A DNA stretch of 64,000 nucleotides from Desulfosarcina widdelii. Its GTDB lineage: Bacteria > Desulfobacterota > Desulfobacteria > Desulfobacterales > Desulfosarcinaceae. Of the stretch, positions 33,921 through 43,480 are shown piece by piece. Under the pieces are notes generated by a model. The model was not told the origin of the DNA. It searched no databases and saw nothing but the letters and a program-made list of their open reading frames with translations. The position numbers and the translations under genes are program-made. Positions within the stretch are counted from its first letter, which is position 1. Every line of letters begins with the position of its first letter. The DNA lies in assembly GCF_009688965.1 (NCBI RefSeq), contig NZ_AP021875.1, positions 806,001 through 870,000 of the forward strand, in the 5' to 3' direction.

Positions 33921-36341
33921 ATGAAAACAATTGTCGGAACCAGCAACCGGATCGTCGAGATCGATTTGACGAGTGGCAGTATATCTGAATTTCAGGTTGA
34001 CGCGGACGATCGCAAAAATTTTCTGGGAGGCAAGGGACTGGGGCTTAAACTGCTCTATGACCGCATGGAGCGGGGCATCGATCCTTTGAAAGAAAAAAAC
34101 TACCTGGCCTTCATGATGGGGGTGCTCATGGGCACCGGCGCACCGTGCACCGGACGGTTTTCGGCACTCACCAAATCTCCTTTGACCGGCATCATGGTGC
34201 ATTCATCCTGTGGCGGTCCCTTTGGAATGGCTTACAAGACAGCCGGCTACGACGGTTTATTGATCACCGGAAAAGCATCGTCGCCAGTATTCATTGCCAT
34301 CGATGCCGACGGGGTCAGCATCGAGGACGCCGCCGACTACTGGGGGCTGGACACCCACGAGACCCAACAGCACCTCAACCCGGACGGTAAATCCGGGGTC
34401 CTGGCCATCGGTCCGGCCGGCGAAAACCAGGTGCGCATCGCCAACGTGGCTTCGGGCCACCGTTTTTTGGGACGCGGCGGGCTTGGGGCCGTCATGGGAT
34501 CTAAAAACCTCAAGGCCATTGTCGCCAGGGGCAAAGCTTACAAAATCGTGCCTTCAAACTCCAAACTGTTCGCAAAAGCGAAAAAGCGGGCGGCACGATA
34601 TATCGAGAAAAATCCGGTCACCTCCAAGGACTATCGTCAATACGGCACCAGCAGCCACGTCAACTGGTGCAACGACGGCGGCATTCTGCCGGTGAACAAC
34701 TTCCGGGAAGGCAGCCATCCCCGGGCGGACAGCATCTCCGGCGAGGAACTACGGCAGCGCTACAACGCCCGGCCGAGCACCTGCAAGCCCTGTTCGATCA
34801 TGTGCGGGCACAAAGGAACCCACGCCGATGGCAGCGTCCATCAGATCCCGGAATACGAAAGCATCGGACTGCTGGGCCCCAATCTGGGCATTTTCGATCC
34901 AGATCAAATCACGGCCTTCAGCGACCGCTGCGGGCAGCTGGGCATGGATACCATTTCGGCCGGCGCCGTGCTGGCCTGGTGCATGGAGGCCGGCGAAAAA
35001 GGATTGATTGCCACCGATTTGAAATTCGGCCGGGAGGCGGGCGTTCTGGAAGCTCTGGACGACATGGCCCACCGGCGGGGATTCGGGAGCGAAATGGCCG
35101 ACGGCACACGGCGGTTGTCCGAAACCTATGGGGGTACCGATTTCGCCATTCAGATCAAGGGACTGGAGATGCCGGCTTACGATCCCAGAGGCGCCTGGGG
35201 GCAGGGTCTGGCCTACGCCGTAGCCAACCGGGGGGCCTGCCACCTGTCCGCCACCACCTTTGCCCTGGAAGTGGCCTTTGGATTCCTCAACCCTTACACC
35301 ATCCGCGCAAAAGCCCGTTTCGTTAAATTTTTCGAAAACCTTTATGCGGCCGTCAACTCCCTGCACACCTGCCAGTTCACCTCTTACGCCTATGTGCTGG
35401 AACCGCCCATCGTTAAATATACCCCGAAATTTCTGCTGCGCCTGTTTATGCAGTTTCTGCCGGCCATGGCCATTTTGCTCATGGATATCAGTATTTTTTC
35501 GAAGCTGTGGCGCTCGGTGACGGGACTGCGGTTGAATCAATGGCAGATGCTCAAAGCCGGAGCACGCATTCATGTATTGGAACGTTACATGAATACCGCC
35601 GAGGGAATTTCGCGCAAGGACGATACCCTGCCCGGGCGTTTCCTTAAAGAGGGGCGCGGCTGCGATGCCAGGCAGCGGACCGTTCCGCTGCAGCCCATGC
35701 TGGATGCCTACTATCGGTTGCGGGGGTACGATTTCCAGGGCATTCCAAGCCAGAACTGCCTGAAAAGGCTTGGCATCGAACCGAAATGGGAGCTGTCTTC
35801 GGATGAACGCGCATTGCTTTTCAAGATGGTGTCGCCGGGAGGCAAGCCCGTCAAACGGCTTTATCTGGCGATTATGCTGTGGTTCGTGGGACGGGCCATC
35901 CAGGCCGCGGCCCGGGTCGATAAAACGGTCGGCGAGGCCTTCAACTCCCTTCCCGATGGATTCACATTTGCATTGACTGTCGCGCCGGACGGTCCGGCCA
36001 TGGTGGTCGGAAAGGATCGCAACGGGAAGGTGAGATATCTGGGGGCGGACACACAAAGTCGACTGATCGATATGCGCATGACCATAAAAAACATCGAAGC
36101 GGCGATGCTGCTGTTCACGTTTCAGGAGCCGACCGCTTTGGCTGTTGCCAGAGACAGGTTGGTTGTCGATGGAGATATTCCGGCGGCATGTACCGTGGTC
36201 CGCGTTCTGGATAGGGTCGAGGTGTTCCTTCTGCCCAAAATACTGGCATCTTTGGCTGTCAGAAGGTACCCCCGGTGGCCGTTTTTTCGAAAAATTATGG
36301 GACGGGTGCTGATTTACCTGCGCACCGTGACCGGTCTGTAG
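33921..36341 (+). CDS. Tungsten-containing aldehyde:ferredoxin oxidoreductase with C-terminal extension
   Basis: AOR reversibly oxidises aldehydes to carboxylates with ferredoxin, using a bis-pterin tungsten cofactor and a 4Fe-4S cluster. The pterin-binding segment RGGLGAVMGSKNLKAI is intact. Cluster cysteines are C288, C291 and C295 (CKPCSIMC) and probably C484 (HTCQF). The AOR body ends near residue 640 (YRLRGYDFQGIP), yet the protein has 806 residues against about 610 for the archaeal prototype. Residues about 667-775 (LPDGFTFAL, DMRMTIKNIEAAMLLF, VDGDIPAACTVVR) resemble an SCP2-like lipid-carrier domain. The start is ATG 33921; ATG 33906 is possible. Confidence 0.88.
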   Translation: MKTIVGTSNRIVEIDLTSGSISEFQVDADDRKNFLGGKGLGLKLLYDRMERGIDPLKEKNYLAFMMGVLMGTGAPCTGRFSALTKSPLTGIMVHSSCGGPFGMAYKTAGYDGLLITGKASSPVFIAIDADGVSIEDAADYWGLDTHETQQHLNPDGKSGVLAIGPAGENQVRIANVASGHRFLGRGGLGAVMGSKNLKAIVARGKAYKIVPSNSKLFAKAKKRAARYIEKNPVTSKDYRQYGTSSHVNWCNDGGILPVNNFREGSHPRADSISGEELRQRYNARPSTCKPCSIMCGHKGTHADGSVHQIPEYESIGLLGPNLGIFDPDQITAFSDRCGQLGMDTISAGAVLAWCMEAGEKGLIATDLKFGREAGVLEALDDMAHRRGFGSEMADGTRRLSETYGGTDFAIQIKGLEMPAYDPRGAWGQGLAYAVANRGACHLSATTFALEVAFGFLNPYTIRAKARFVKFFENLYAAVNSLHTCQFTSYAYVLEPPIVKYTPKFLLRLFMQFLPAMAILLMDISIFSKLWRSVTGLRLNQWQMLKAGARIHVLERYMNTAEGISRKDDTLPGRFLKEGRGCDARQRTVPLQPMLDAYYRLRGYDFQGIPSQNCLKRLGIEPKWELSSDERALLFKMVSPGGKPVKRLYLAIMLWFVGRAIQAAARVDKTVGEAFNSLPDGFTFALTVAPDGPAMVVGKDRNGKVRYLGADTQSRLIDMRMTIKNIEAAMLLFTFQEPTALAVARDRLVVDGDIPAACTVVRVLDRVEVFLLPKILASLAVRRYPRWPFFRKIMGRVLIYLRTVTGL

Positions 36342-36354
36342 ACAATTCAAGGAG

Positions 36355-36478
36355 GACGGGCTCGTGAAAAGGCCGATATCGGCGTTACGCGTATCCTTCG
36401 TCGCTGCGGCGTACGCCAAAGTACGCCTCATTCCTCAGGATTCGCAAGCCTTGATCTCGGCCTTTTCACGAGCCCGTC
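36355..36478. repeat. Palindromic repeat family A, complete copy 2
   Basis: Exact 20-base terminal inverted repeats (GACGGGCTCGTGAAAAGGCC at 36355-36374 and its complement at 36459-36478) enclose an interior that is the reverse complement of copy 1 at 20498. It lies between the AOR and ADH-like genes. Confidence 0.75.
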
Positions 36479-36488
36479 TGAAATGCGA

Positions 36489-36507
36489 CTTATTACGAGT
36501 TCATCAA
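36489..36507. repeat. Fragment of repeat family B
   Basis: CTTATTACGAGTTCATCAA is the reverse complement of the leading part of family B (TTGATGAACTCGTAA...). It overlaps the region just before the RBS of the next gene. Confidence 0.45.
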
Positions 36508-36517
36508 GGAGAAGCGG

Positions 36518-37681
36518 ATGATTTTGCCCGAAGCCTTTTATTTCAAATGTCCCCTCAAAATCAACTGCGGCAGCCACGCCTTGGATCACCTGCCCGTCGA
36601 ACTTGCCGCCGTCGGTGCCAGGGCGCCGCTGATTCTGGCCAATGGCAATCATATCGGCAAAAAACGGCTGAAGACCGTCGTCAATGCCTTTCGCACATCG
36701 GGGCTGACTCTGGGCATTTATGATGGTCTTGCCGACCGGGTGGAGCCTGAACTGTTGTCCGTTCTGGCAAACGTCTATCGGGACGGGGGCTGCGACAGCC
36801 TGATCGTTGTGGGCAGTGGTCCCGTCGTGGACATGTCCAAATGCCTGAATGCGACAATTGCCGGCGGCGATTTAGCGACCTTTGACGACAATGGAGGCGG
36901 GGATGCCGACAATTCAGCTGCCCTGGCGCCGCTGATGCTGGTTGCCATGCCGGACGGCAACGGGGACGAGGCCACCGGCTACGTTTCAGACGGCCAACGG
37001 CGCTTGAAGGCGTCGGCACTCACCCCGGCGGCTGCATTTATCGATCCCGCCATGATGAAACGGACCGACGACCGGGAATTGGCGGAAGGAGCCCTGATCG
37101 CAATGGCCCAAGCGGTGGAAGCCTTTCTGGACGAATCCGGCAGTCCCATGGGGCGGGCCTACGCGCACACGGCCATTGGTCTGATCGTCCAATACCTGCC
37201 AATGGCCCTGAGAAAAAACAATCGCGACCGGAGCGTCTGCGCGGTGGTCAACGGCCAGGTAGCGGCCGGCTGCGCTTTTTCAGGCGCCTCTGCAAATATC
37301 TGTCACAGCCTGGGGGCCCGGTTGGCGAATCCTCCGGACCTTACCCTCGGATTCACGCTGGCTGCTTTGCTGCCCCATCTGGTTGGATATGTGGGGACGA
37401 AATCTCCGGACCGCGGGGGAGAACTGCTATATCCTTTGGCCGGCGAGGAGACCTATGCCATCACCGCTACGGAACTGAAGGTCTCGCGGGTCATGGCCCT
37501 TTTGTGGGAGTTTTTCGAGGCCGTGGGCGTGGAACTGGATTGCACCATCCCTTCGTCTCTGGTTGATGCCGGGTTGGACACAGAACAGATCGAAACCCTG
37601 CTCTCCCAATTGGCTGACGAACCGTTAGCCAAATGTGCTGCCCATATCATCGACAGCGCAAGATCCAAACCTTTCCGATAG
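36518..37681 (+). CDS. Degenerate iron-alcohol dehydrogenase-like protein
   Basis: The 387-residue protein has the two-domain fold of group III alcohol dehydrogenases (VVGSGPVVDMSKCLNA in place of GGGSxxDxAK), but the metal site is eroded. The position of FucO Asp196/His200 reads AMAQAVEA instead of DALTHAVEA. The PHG motif is absent (TLGFTLAALLP). Only one His (ICHSLG) is kept. Loss of three of four ligands suggests it no longer binds Fe/Zn catalytically and may be structural or regulatory. It directly precedes an intact ADH (9-base gap), so a heteromer is possible. AAGGAGAAGCGG precedes the ATG. Confidence 0.75.
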   Translation: MILPEAFYFKCPLKINCGSHALDHLPVELAAVGARAPLILANGNHIGKKRLKTVVNAFRTSGLTLGIYDGLADRVEPELLSVLANVYRDGGCDSLIVVGSGPVVDMSKCLNATIAGGDLATFDDNGGGDADNSAALAPLMLVAMPDGNGDEATGYVSDGQRRLKASALTPAAAFIDPAMMKRTDDRELAEGALIAMAQAVEAFLDESGSPMGRAYAHTAIGLIVQYLPMALRKNNRDRSVCAVVNGQVAAGCAFSGASANICHSLGARLANPPDLTLGFTLAALLPHLVGYVGTKSPDRGGELLYPLAGEETYAITATELKVSRVMALLWEFFEAVGVELDCTIPSSLVDAGLDTEQIETLLSQLADEPLAKCAAHIIDSARSKPFR

Positions 37682-37690
37682 GAGCTGAAC

Positions 37691-38953
37691 ATGCACTTTC
37701 CGGGCTATTACGAATTTTTTTGCCCCGCCCCGACGCTGGCCGGTCACCGGGCGCTGGAAAAAATACCTACGCTGCTCCACCGGCTCGGGGCCCGGCGGCC
37801 CATGCTCGTCACCGACAAGGGAGTTGCCGGCGCCGGGCTCGTGGAAATTGTCCAGGCCGCCATCTCCAAGGACGTCATGATCGGTGCGGTGGAAGACGAC
37901 GTTCCGCCCGATTCGGATCTTACTGTCGTCAACCGGCTGGCCGGCATTTATCGGGACAAACGCTGCGATTCGATCATTGCCGTGGGCGGCGGCTCCGTAT
38001 TGGACACCGCCAAAGGCATGAATATCGTAGTATCGGAAAACGCGGACGATCTGATGCGGTTTTCCGGTGCCGGCCGGCTCACCCGGCCGTTGAAGCCATT
38101 GATCGCCATCCCCACCACCGCCGGTACGGGCTCCGAAGTGACCATGGTGGCCGTGATCGCCGACCATGCCAACAACCGGAAGATGCTGTTCACTTCCTAT
38201 TTTCTGGTGCCGGATGCAGCGGTCCTGGATACGCGCATGACGCTCACCCTGCCGCCGGCGATCACGGCGGCCACAGGAATGGATGCCCTCACCCACGCCG
38301 TCGAGGCATACACCTGTCTGGCCAAGAATCCCGTCAGCGACGCCCATGCCCTTTCAGCTATTGAATTGATTAGTCAAAATCTGCTGCCTGTGATAAAAGA
38401 TCCCGAAAACAGGGAAGGGCGGCTGGCATTGGCCGTAGGTGCCAATCTGGCCGGTGTGGCCTTTTCCAATGCAATGGTCGGGATGGTTCACACCCTGGGC
38501 CATTCCGTCGGAGCCGTGTGCGGCGTTCCCCACGGGACCTGCATGGCGATTCTGCTGCCCTATGGTCTTGAATACAACATGCACAAAAACGGCCACTTCA
38601 CCGCCCAACTGCTGCTGCCGCTGGCCGGGGCGCAAGCGGTTGCCCGTACACCGTCGCATCTGCGAGCCCGGCAGGTGGTTGCCATGATCCGGCAGATGAA
38701 CCAACGCCTGCACCAGGAAACCGGCGGGGCCCATGCACGGTTTTTCAAAGAGGTCGTCGGACCCGACGGGCAGGAGCGCGTGCCGGTGGACAAACTGGAA
38801 GCCATCGCCGAAAAAGCGCTGGGAGACGGGTCGATTTTCTACAACCCGGAAGAATTGGAGAAGGATGACCTGCAGATGGTCATGTCCCACGCCTGGGCGG
38901 GAACGCCCCTGGATTCGAATCGGGTAAAAAAAGGCAGCCTTCAGATCCGATGA
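37691..38953 (+). CDS. Iron-containing alcohol dehydrogenase (group III), intact
   Basis: Cofactor motif [11 protein letters not shown] and [11 protein letters not shown] are present. All metal ligands are visible: [10 protein letters not shown] (Asp and His), VHTLGHSVG (His) and PHGTCMA (His). The 420-residue length is slightly longer than FucO or AdhB. It interconverts alcohols and aldehydes with NAD(P)H. Beside the AOR it could reduce the AOR aldehyde product to alcohol or feed aldehyde to it. Its stop overlaps the next gene start (ATGA at 38950). Confidence 0.92.
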   Translation: MHFPGYYEFFCPAPTLAGHRALEKIPTLLHRLGARRPMLVTDKGVAGAGLVEIVQAAISKDVMIGAVEDDVPPDSDLTVVNRLAGIYRDKRCDSIIAVGGGSVLDTAKGMNIVVSENADDLMRFSGAGRLTRPLKPLIAIPTTAGTGSEVTMVAVIADHANNRKMLFTSYFLVPDAAVLDTRMTLTLPPAITAATGMDALTHAVEAYTCLAKNPVSDAHALSAIELISQNLLPVIKDPENREGRLALAVGANLAGVAFSNAMVGMVHTLGHSVGAVCGVPHGTCMAILLPYGLEYNMHKNGHFTAQLLLPLAGAQAVARTPSHLRARQVVAMIRQMNQRLHQETGGAHARFFKEVVGPDGQERVPVDKLEAIAEKALGDGSIFYNPEELEKDDLQMVMSHAWAGTPLDSNRVKKGSLQIR

Positions 38954-39453
38954 ACAGCAACAACAAGGAACCGTATCGCCGAACATTTCCCATTTCGTGG
39001 GAGCAGCTTCAACGCGACGCCAGGGCGTTGTCCTGGCGGTTGATGGAACTGGGACCGTGGCAGGGAATAATCGCCATTACACGGGGGGGGCTCGTTCCGG
39101 CGGCCATCATCGCCCGCGAGCTGGATATTCGAATCGTTGACACGGTCTGCATTGCGAGCTACGCTGGCCGTCAGCAAGGGCGGATTCAGATCCTCAAACC
39201 GGCAACCGGCGACGGAGAAGGCTGGCTGCTGGTGGACGATCTGGTCGATACGGGCAAGACGGCCCGCCTGGTGCGCGAGATGGTGCCCAAGGCTCATTTT
39301 GCCACGATTTACGCCAAACCGGCCGGCCGGCCCCTGGTGGACACCTTCATGACCGAGGTCAGCCAAGACACCTGGATCCTGTTTCCATGGGATTCGGAGA
39401 TCCAGTTTGCCCAGCCCATTGCGGGACGCACAAAACAGGAAAAACAACCATGA
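38950..39453 (+). CDS. Xanthine phosphoribosyltransferase-like protein (Gpt family)
   Basis: The PRPP-binding motif [15 protein letters not shown] is clear, with [19 protein letters not shown] near residue 45 as in E. coli Gpt. The length (167 aa) is close to Gpt (152). It would salvage xanthine or guanine to the nucleotide with PRPP. The ATG overlaps the ADH stop, so it is co-transcribed with the alcohol dehydrogenases, although no metabolic link is obvious. Confidence 0.85.
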   Translation: MNSNNKEPYRRTFPISWEQLQRDARALSWRLMELGPWQGIIAITRGGLVPAAIIARELDIRIVDTVCIASYAGRQQGRIQILKPATGDGEGWLLVDDLVDTGKTARLVREMVPKAHFATIYAKPAGRPLVDTFMTEVSQDTWILFPWDSEIQFAQPIAGRTKQEKQP

Positions 39454-39485
39454 TCCCCGTTGTTAGAGTGAAGGAGGTTGTCGCC

Positions 39486-40445
39486 ATGCGAATCGGGGCG
39501 ATTTTTATTCTGACCGCATTCCTGCTGACGGGATGTGTCCATATGAAAATCAATCAAAATGTCAATGCGTTGGAACGCATTCAAAAGGGAGATTCTCAGG
39601 AGGCGGTTCTCGAGACCATGGGGCCACCCGATCTTCGCAAAGATATCGGAAACAACCGCTCTATCGTTTATTATCAGACCCGAGCCGGGGCGTTCAACAA
39701 GGACGCGGCGGTCACCACTGACTTGTGCACTCCCATTGCCTTCGAAGACGGCGTGGTGGTTTCCGTCGGCGAAGATCTGGCGGACGTATGGATCCAGGAG
39801 GAAGCAGCGCACCTTCGCCAGATGGAGGCCGAAGAGCGCCGCCGGCGCGAAGCCGAGATGAAAGCGGCATCCCGACAAAAGGTGGAACAGGAGAGACTCG
39901 ACAAGATTGCGGACCTGGAAAAAAAGGTCAAGCCGGTTCCGGCATCCAATGCCGCCTTAAACCTGAAACTCTATCGTCAATTGCTGTCGCTGGATCCCGA
40001 CAATACCCGGTATCAGAAAAAAGTGGCCTTTTATGAAGCGCGATTGGTCCAACAGAAAAAGGCGCGCGAGGCGCTTGCCGCCCGCAACCTCGAGAAGAAG
40101 CATCGACAGGCGTGGGAACAGTCCCGCGATCAGCGCAATAAAACGCTGCGGCGGTATACCGGCAACGGAATCGCTGAAATGGCCGTTCACGACATGGGAC
40201 CCGGTTCCATGTATGTGTGGGTGAAAAATGTGAGCCGGCAGGTTATCACCACCCATCCCGACCATTTCATTCTGTTGGACAACCAGGGCAACCGGGTGGA
40301 ATGCACGATCAGCAGCAGTCTGGACAGTGTTCTGCAGCCCGGTGCCATCTCCCACGGTAAGATCGAATACAACGAGTCCGTTTATCCGGGAGAACTGATT
40401 TTCAGGAACCGCGAAGCGGGTCGGGTCGGCAAGAGTTTTCAGTAA
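39486..40445 (+). CDS. Lipoprotein with SmpA/OmlA-like N terminus and coiled coil
   Basis: The signal peptide ends in lipobox LLTGC. Residues about 27-85 (LERIQKGDSQEAVLETMGPP) resemble the BamE/SmpA two-helix repeat fold. A long charged coiled coil follows (RQMEAEERRRREAEMKAASR, then a second Lys/Arg/Glu-rich part), with a beta-rich end. The ATG at 39486 has AAGGAGGTTGTCGCC upstream; ATG 39450 is possible but would bury the signal peptide. Likely anchored in the outer membrane; function unknown. Confidence 0.72.
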   Translation: MRIGAIFILTAFLLTGCVHMKINQNVNALERIQKGDSQEAVLETMGPPDLRKDIGNNRSIVYYQTRAGAFNKDAAVTTDLCTPIAFEDGVVVSVGEDLADVWIQEEAAHLRQMEAEERRRREAEMKAASRQKVEQERLDKIADLEKKVKPVPASNAALNLKLYRQLLSLDPDNTRYQKKVAFYEARLVQQKKAREALAARNLEKKHRQAWEQSRDQRNKTLRRYTGNGIAEMAVHDMGPGSMYVWVKNVSRQVITTHPDHFILLDNQGNRVECTISSSLDSVLQPGAISHGKIEYNESVYPGELIFRNREAGRVGKSFQ

Positions 40446-40467
40446 GCGAAATTCGATCATTTCGGAC

Positions 40468-40502
40468 AAAACCACACGGCAAGACAACCGTGTGGTTTTT
40501 TA
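40468..40502. terminator. Bidirectional Rho-independent terminator
   Basis: AAAACCACACGG and CCGTGTGGTTTT form a perfect 12-bp stem with an 8-base loop, followed by further T residues. It sits between the convergent lipoprotein gene and TRAP operon and can serve both. Confidence 0.85.
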
Positions 40503-41801
40503 TTGCATCAGGTGCGGCAGGAAGAGGGCGATCTGGGGAAAGGGGATCATTATGAGTACGCCGATCACCAGCGCAACCAGCAAAGGAATGACACCCTTGA
40601 AAATGACTTCCAGGGGAACCGTACGGGCAACGCCGCTGACCACGTAGACATTCACCCCCACCGGCGGTGTGATGACCCCGATCTGGGTGACCAGGACGAT
40701 GATGACGCCGAACCAGATGGGATCGTAGCCCATGGAGACGACGACCGGGTAAAAGATCGGCACCGTCAGCATGATAAATGCCAGGGCATCGATGAAACAA
40801 CCGCCGATCAGATAGACACCGATGATCAGGGCCATGACAAGATACGACGGCAGGTTGGAGCCGGTGACCCAACCGGCCACATCGAAGGGGATCCGGGTAA
40901 TGGCCAGAAAATGGCCGAAAATGGTGGCTCCGGCCACGATGACCAGTACCATGCAGGAGATGCGGGTCGTTTCGAAAAGGGCCCGTACGAACCCTTTCCA
41001 ATCAATATTTCGCCGGGCGACGGCGATGATCAGGGTGCCCATAGCGCCGATGGCGCCGGCTTCCGTGGGGGTGAAGATGCCGAAGAAGAGACCGCCCATC
41101 ACCAGGACGACCAGTATCAGGGTTTCGATCAGACCGGAAAGCGAAGCCAGTTTTTCCTTTGCGGTGGCTCTGGGACCGCGGGGGGCGATGTCGGGCTTCA
41201 GCGTCGCCCAGATCACAACTGCCAGAATGAACAGGCCGGTCAGCAAAATACCCGGTACGATGCCGGCCATGAACAGTTTGCCGATGGACTGTTCGGTCAT
41301 GATTCCATAGACAATAAAAATGACGCTCGGCGGAATGAGGATGCCGATGCTCCCGCCGGCGGCCACCACGCCTGTGGCCAGGCTGTCCCGATAGCCGTAT
41401 TTCTTCATCTCGGGCAGCGTAACGGCGGCCATTGTGGCGGCCGTGGCGTTGGTGGAACCGCAGATGGCCGAAAATCCGGTACAGGCGCCTAAGGTGGCCA
41501 CGGCCATGCCGCCCGGCCAGTGGCCGATAAAGGTATAGGCGACCTTGAACAGACGGCTGCTGATGCCGGAGTGAAAGGCGATCTGACCCATGAGAATAAA
41601 CAGGGGAATAACGGTCAGGCTGTAAGATCCGAAGACGTCGAACAGATCCTTGGCCATGAGATTGAGCGCGGCGTCTACCGTCACCAGGTAGGCAAAACCG
41701 ACAACCCCCAAAAGGGCCATCAGAAAACCGACCGGCATTTTGGAAAAAATCAGAACGAACAATAAAACGAGGCCGACAAGGCCGGCCAAAGTGGGACTCA
41801 T
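40500..41801 (-). CDS. dctM: TRAP transporter large permease DctM
   Basis: The 433-residue integral membrane protein carries DctM signatures (LVLLFVLIFSKMPVGFLMAL, GISSRLFKVAYTFIGHWPGG, PSVIFIVYG, TPTEAGAIGA, VGVNVYVVSG) and about 12 membrane helices. It is the Na+-coupled translocation subunit. AAAGGAAGCCCCA precedes the ATG. Third gene of the DctP-DctQ-DctM operon; its stop overlaps the terminator. Confidence 0.94.
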   Translation of the reverse strand: MSPTLAGLVGLVLLFVLIFSKMPVGFLMALLGVVGFAYLVTVDAALNLMAKDLFDVFGSYSLTVIPLFILMGQIAFHSGISSRLFKVAYTFIGHWPGGMAVATLGACTGFSAICGSTNATAATMAAVTLPEMKKYGYRDSLATGVVAAGGSIGILIPPSVIFIVYGIMTEQSIGKLFMAGIVPGILLTGLFILAVVIWATLKPDIAPRGPRATAKEKLASLSGLIETLILVVLVMGGLFFGIFTPTEAGAIGAMGTLIIAVARRNIDWKGFVRALFETTRISCMVLVIVAGATIFGHFLAITRIPFDVAGWVTGSNLPSYLVMALIIGVYLIGGCFIDALAFIMLTVPIFYPVVVSMGYDPIWFGVIIVLVTQIGVITPPVGVNVYVVSGVARTVPLEVIFKGVIPLLVALVIGVLIMIPFPQIALFLPHLMQ

Positions 41802-41849
41802 TGGGGCTTCCTTTGGTTCATTGCGGTAGAATGCGCGGGCTGTTCGGCA

Positions 41850-42341
41850 TCATCCGGACGATTCGAGGGCTTTGAGCGACCATGACAGACAACTGATATA
41901 AAGGACCACGCTGAGCATGGCCGATCCCAAGGCGATGCCGAACACGAAGGGGAAAAGGGGCATTTGCAGGGTCATGGAGACCTCGCCGCTGGCTTTCAGG
42001 TCCAGGGCATAGATCACGCACTGACGGCAGATGACGGTGAACAGCAGCGCACAGATACCGGCATTCACCGCTTCGACGGCGTTCCGGAACCGATGCGGCA
42101 GCCGCTGAACCAGAAAATCGACGGCAATATGCCCCTGATCCACTGTTGTGCGGGCCAGGGAAAAGGAGACGAAGACCGCGCCCAGCATGCACACGATTTC
42201 GTAGGTTCCCGGAATGGGATTTCGCAACAGTCTCAACAGTACGTCCAGGCAGGTCAGGACCATCATCCCGACCACGGCGACGGCGGCAACGCTGTTGAAG
42301 GCAGACGCAATCTGGCCCACCCAACCTTCGATCCGTTTCAA
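41850..42341 (-). CDS. dctQ: TRAP transporter small permease DctQ
   Basis: The 163-residue protein has four membrane helices, with VVGMMVLTCLDVLLRLLRNP, PGTYEIVCMLGAVFVSFSLA and GHIAVDFLVQRLP typical of DctQ. It couples the binding protein to DctM. The start codon is TTG at 42341 with AAAGGGATCGCA in front. It lies 15 bases after dctP. Confidence 0.9.
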   Translation of the reverse strand: MKRIEGWVGQIASAFNSVAAVAVVGMMVLTCLDVLLRLLRNPIPGTYEIVCMLGAVFVSFSLARTTVDQGHIAVDFLVQRLPHRFRNAVEAVNAGICALLFTVICRQCVIYALDLKASGEVSMTLQMPLFPFVFGIALGSAMLSVVLYISCLSWSLKALESSG

Positions 42342-42356
42342 TGCGATCCCTTTCGG

Positions 42357-43373
42357 TTATTTTTGCGCGTCGATGGCGCCTATGAGCATGTCGACATATT
42401 TTTTGCCGTCCAGCTTGTTGGCCGCTGCGGAATCGATGTATGCGTCGATGATGGGACGCACCCTGGCCTTCCATTTCAGGCCTTCTTCCTTGTCCAGGGC
42501 CAGGATTTCATTGCCCAGGCTGGTGGTATATTCGCGGCCTTCCTGGTCCCCACGGTCCCAGCTCTGGCCGTGGACATCGATCCACTTGCGGCTGGTATCC
42601 GTGAAAATCTGCTGGATCTCCGGAGACAGGGCGTCCCATTTTTTCTTGTTCATGACCACGAACATGGCGGTAGTATACCCGACCGTGTTGCAGTCGGTGG
42701 TGGACTTGACCACTTCGGCCTGGCGCCAGCCCTTGAGAACCTCAATGGGGCCGAACGTGCCTTCAACTACTCCTTTTTGCAGGGATTCATAGGTGTCTCC
42801 CTGGGGCATGGCCACCGGAATCGCCCCTAAGGCCTCGACCACCTTTGCGCTGAGACCGGTGCTGCGGATTTTCATGTTTTCAAGGTCGGCCAGCGTTTTT
42901 ACCGGCTTTTTGGTGTGGAGCAGGCCGGGACCGTGGGCATGGAGGTAAAGGACTTTGACGTCGTTGAGTTCAGCCGGGGTAAATGTTTCGTAGAAGGTAT
43001 TGGCAACCCGTGTGGCGGCCAGACCGCTGGGATAGCCCAGGGGCAGATCCAGGGCCTCCATGGCTGGAAAACGGCCCCGGGTATAGGCGAAACAGGACAT
43101 GCCGATATCGGAAATTCCTTTGACCACCCCGTCGTAGCACTGATTGGCCTTGGTGAGTGTTCCCCCGGGAAAGACGGTGATTTTCACCTTGCCATCGGTC
43201 GCCCGTTCGATCTCCTTGGCCCAATCCATACCGGCAAGGCACTGCCCGTGGGTTGGCGGAAAGAAGATGCTGTAGGTCAGGTGAGTCGACTTGGCGAAGG
43301 CACAGGGAACCATGGACGCGGCTGCAATCGTAACAACGCTGAGGACCAGGACGAACAGGCGAGTGGCTTTCAT
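42357..43373 (-). CDS. dctP: TRAP transporter periplasmic solute-binding protein DctP
   Basis: A signal peptide (cleavage near AFAKS) precedes a DctP domain with [17 protein letters not shown] [32 protein letters not shown] and the Arg-bearing [18 protein letters not shown] (the Arg usually salts the carboxylate of the ligand). The ligand is therefore probably an organic acid. The FFPPTHG type N terminus is common in deltaproteobacterial TRAP systems of unknown substrate. AAAGGAGCACCG precedes the ATG. Confidence 0.93.
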   Translation of the reverse strand: MKATRLFVLVLSVVTIAAASMVPCAFAKSTHLTYSIFFPPTHGQCLAGMDWAKEIERATDGKVKITVFPGGTLTKANQCYDGVVKGISDIGMSCFAYTRGRFPAMEALDLPLGYPSGLAATRVANTFYETFTPAELNDVKVLYLHAHGPGLLHTKKPVKTLADLENMKIRSTGLSAKVVEALGAIPVAMPQGDTYESLQKGVVEGTFGPIEVLKGWRQAEVVKSTTDCNTVGYTTAMFVVMNKKKWDALSPEIQQIFTDTSRKWIDVHGQSWDRGDQEGREYTTSLGNEILALDKEEGLKWKARVRPIIDAYIDSAAANKLDGKKYVDMLIGAIDAQK

Positions 43374-43480
43374 CGGTGCTCCTTTGGAATTGTGTATGGA
43401 AAAATAGGATAAATTATTTTAAAAAATCGATTGCAACTTGATATAAACGATCCACGCTGTCAACCGTTTTTGGAGTTCTC

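Noticed and set aside
34749..36431. Long minus-strand frame of 560 codons across the aldehyde oxidoreductase
   Set aside because: It covers a gene with unambiguous AOR motifs, has a low-complexity product and no domain.
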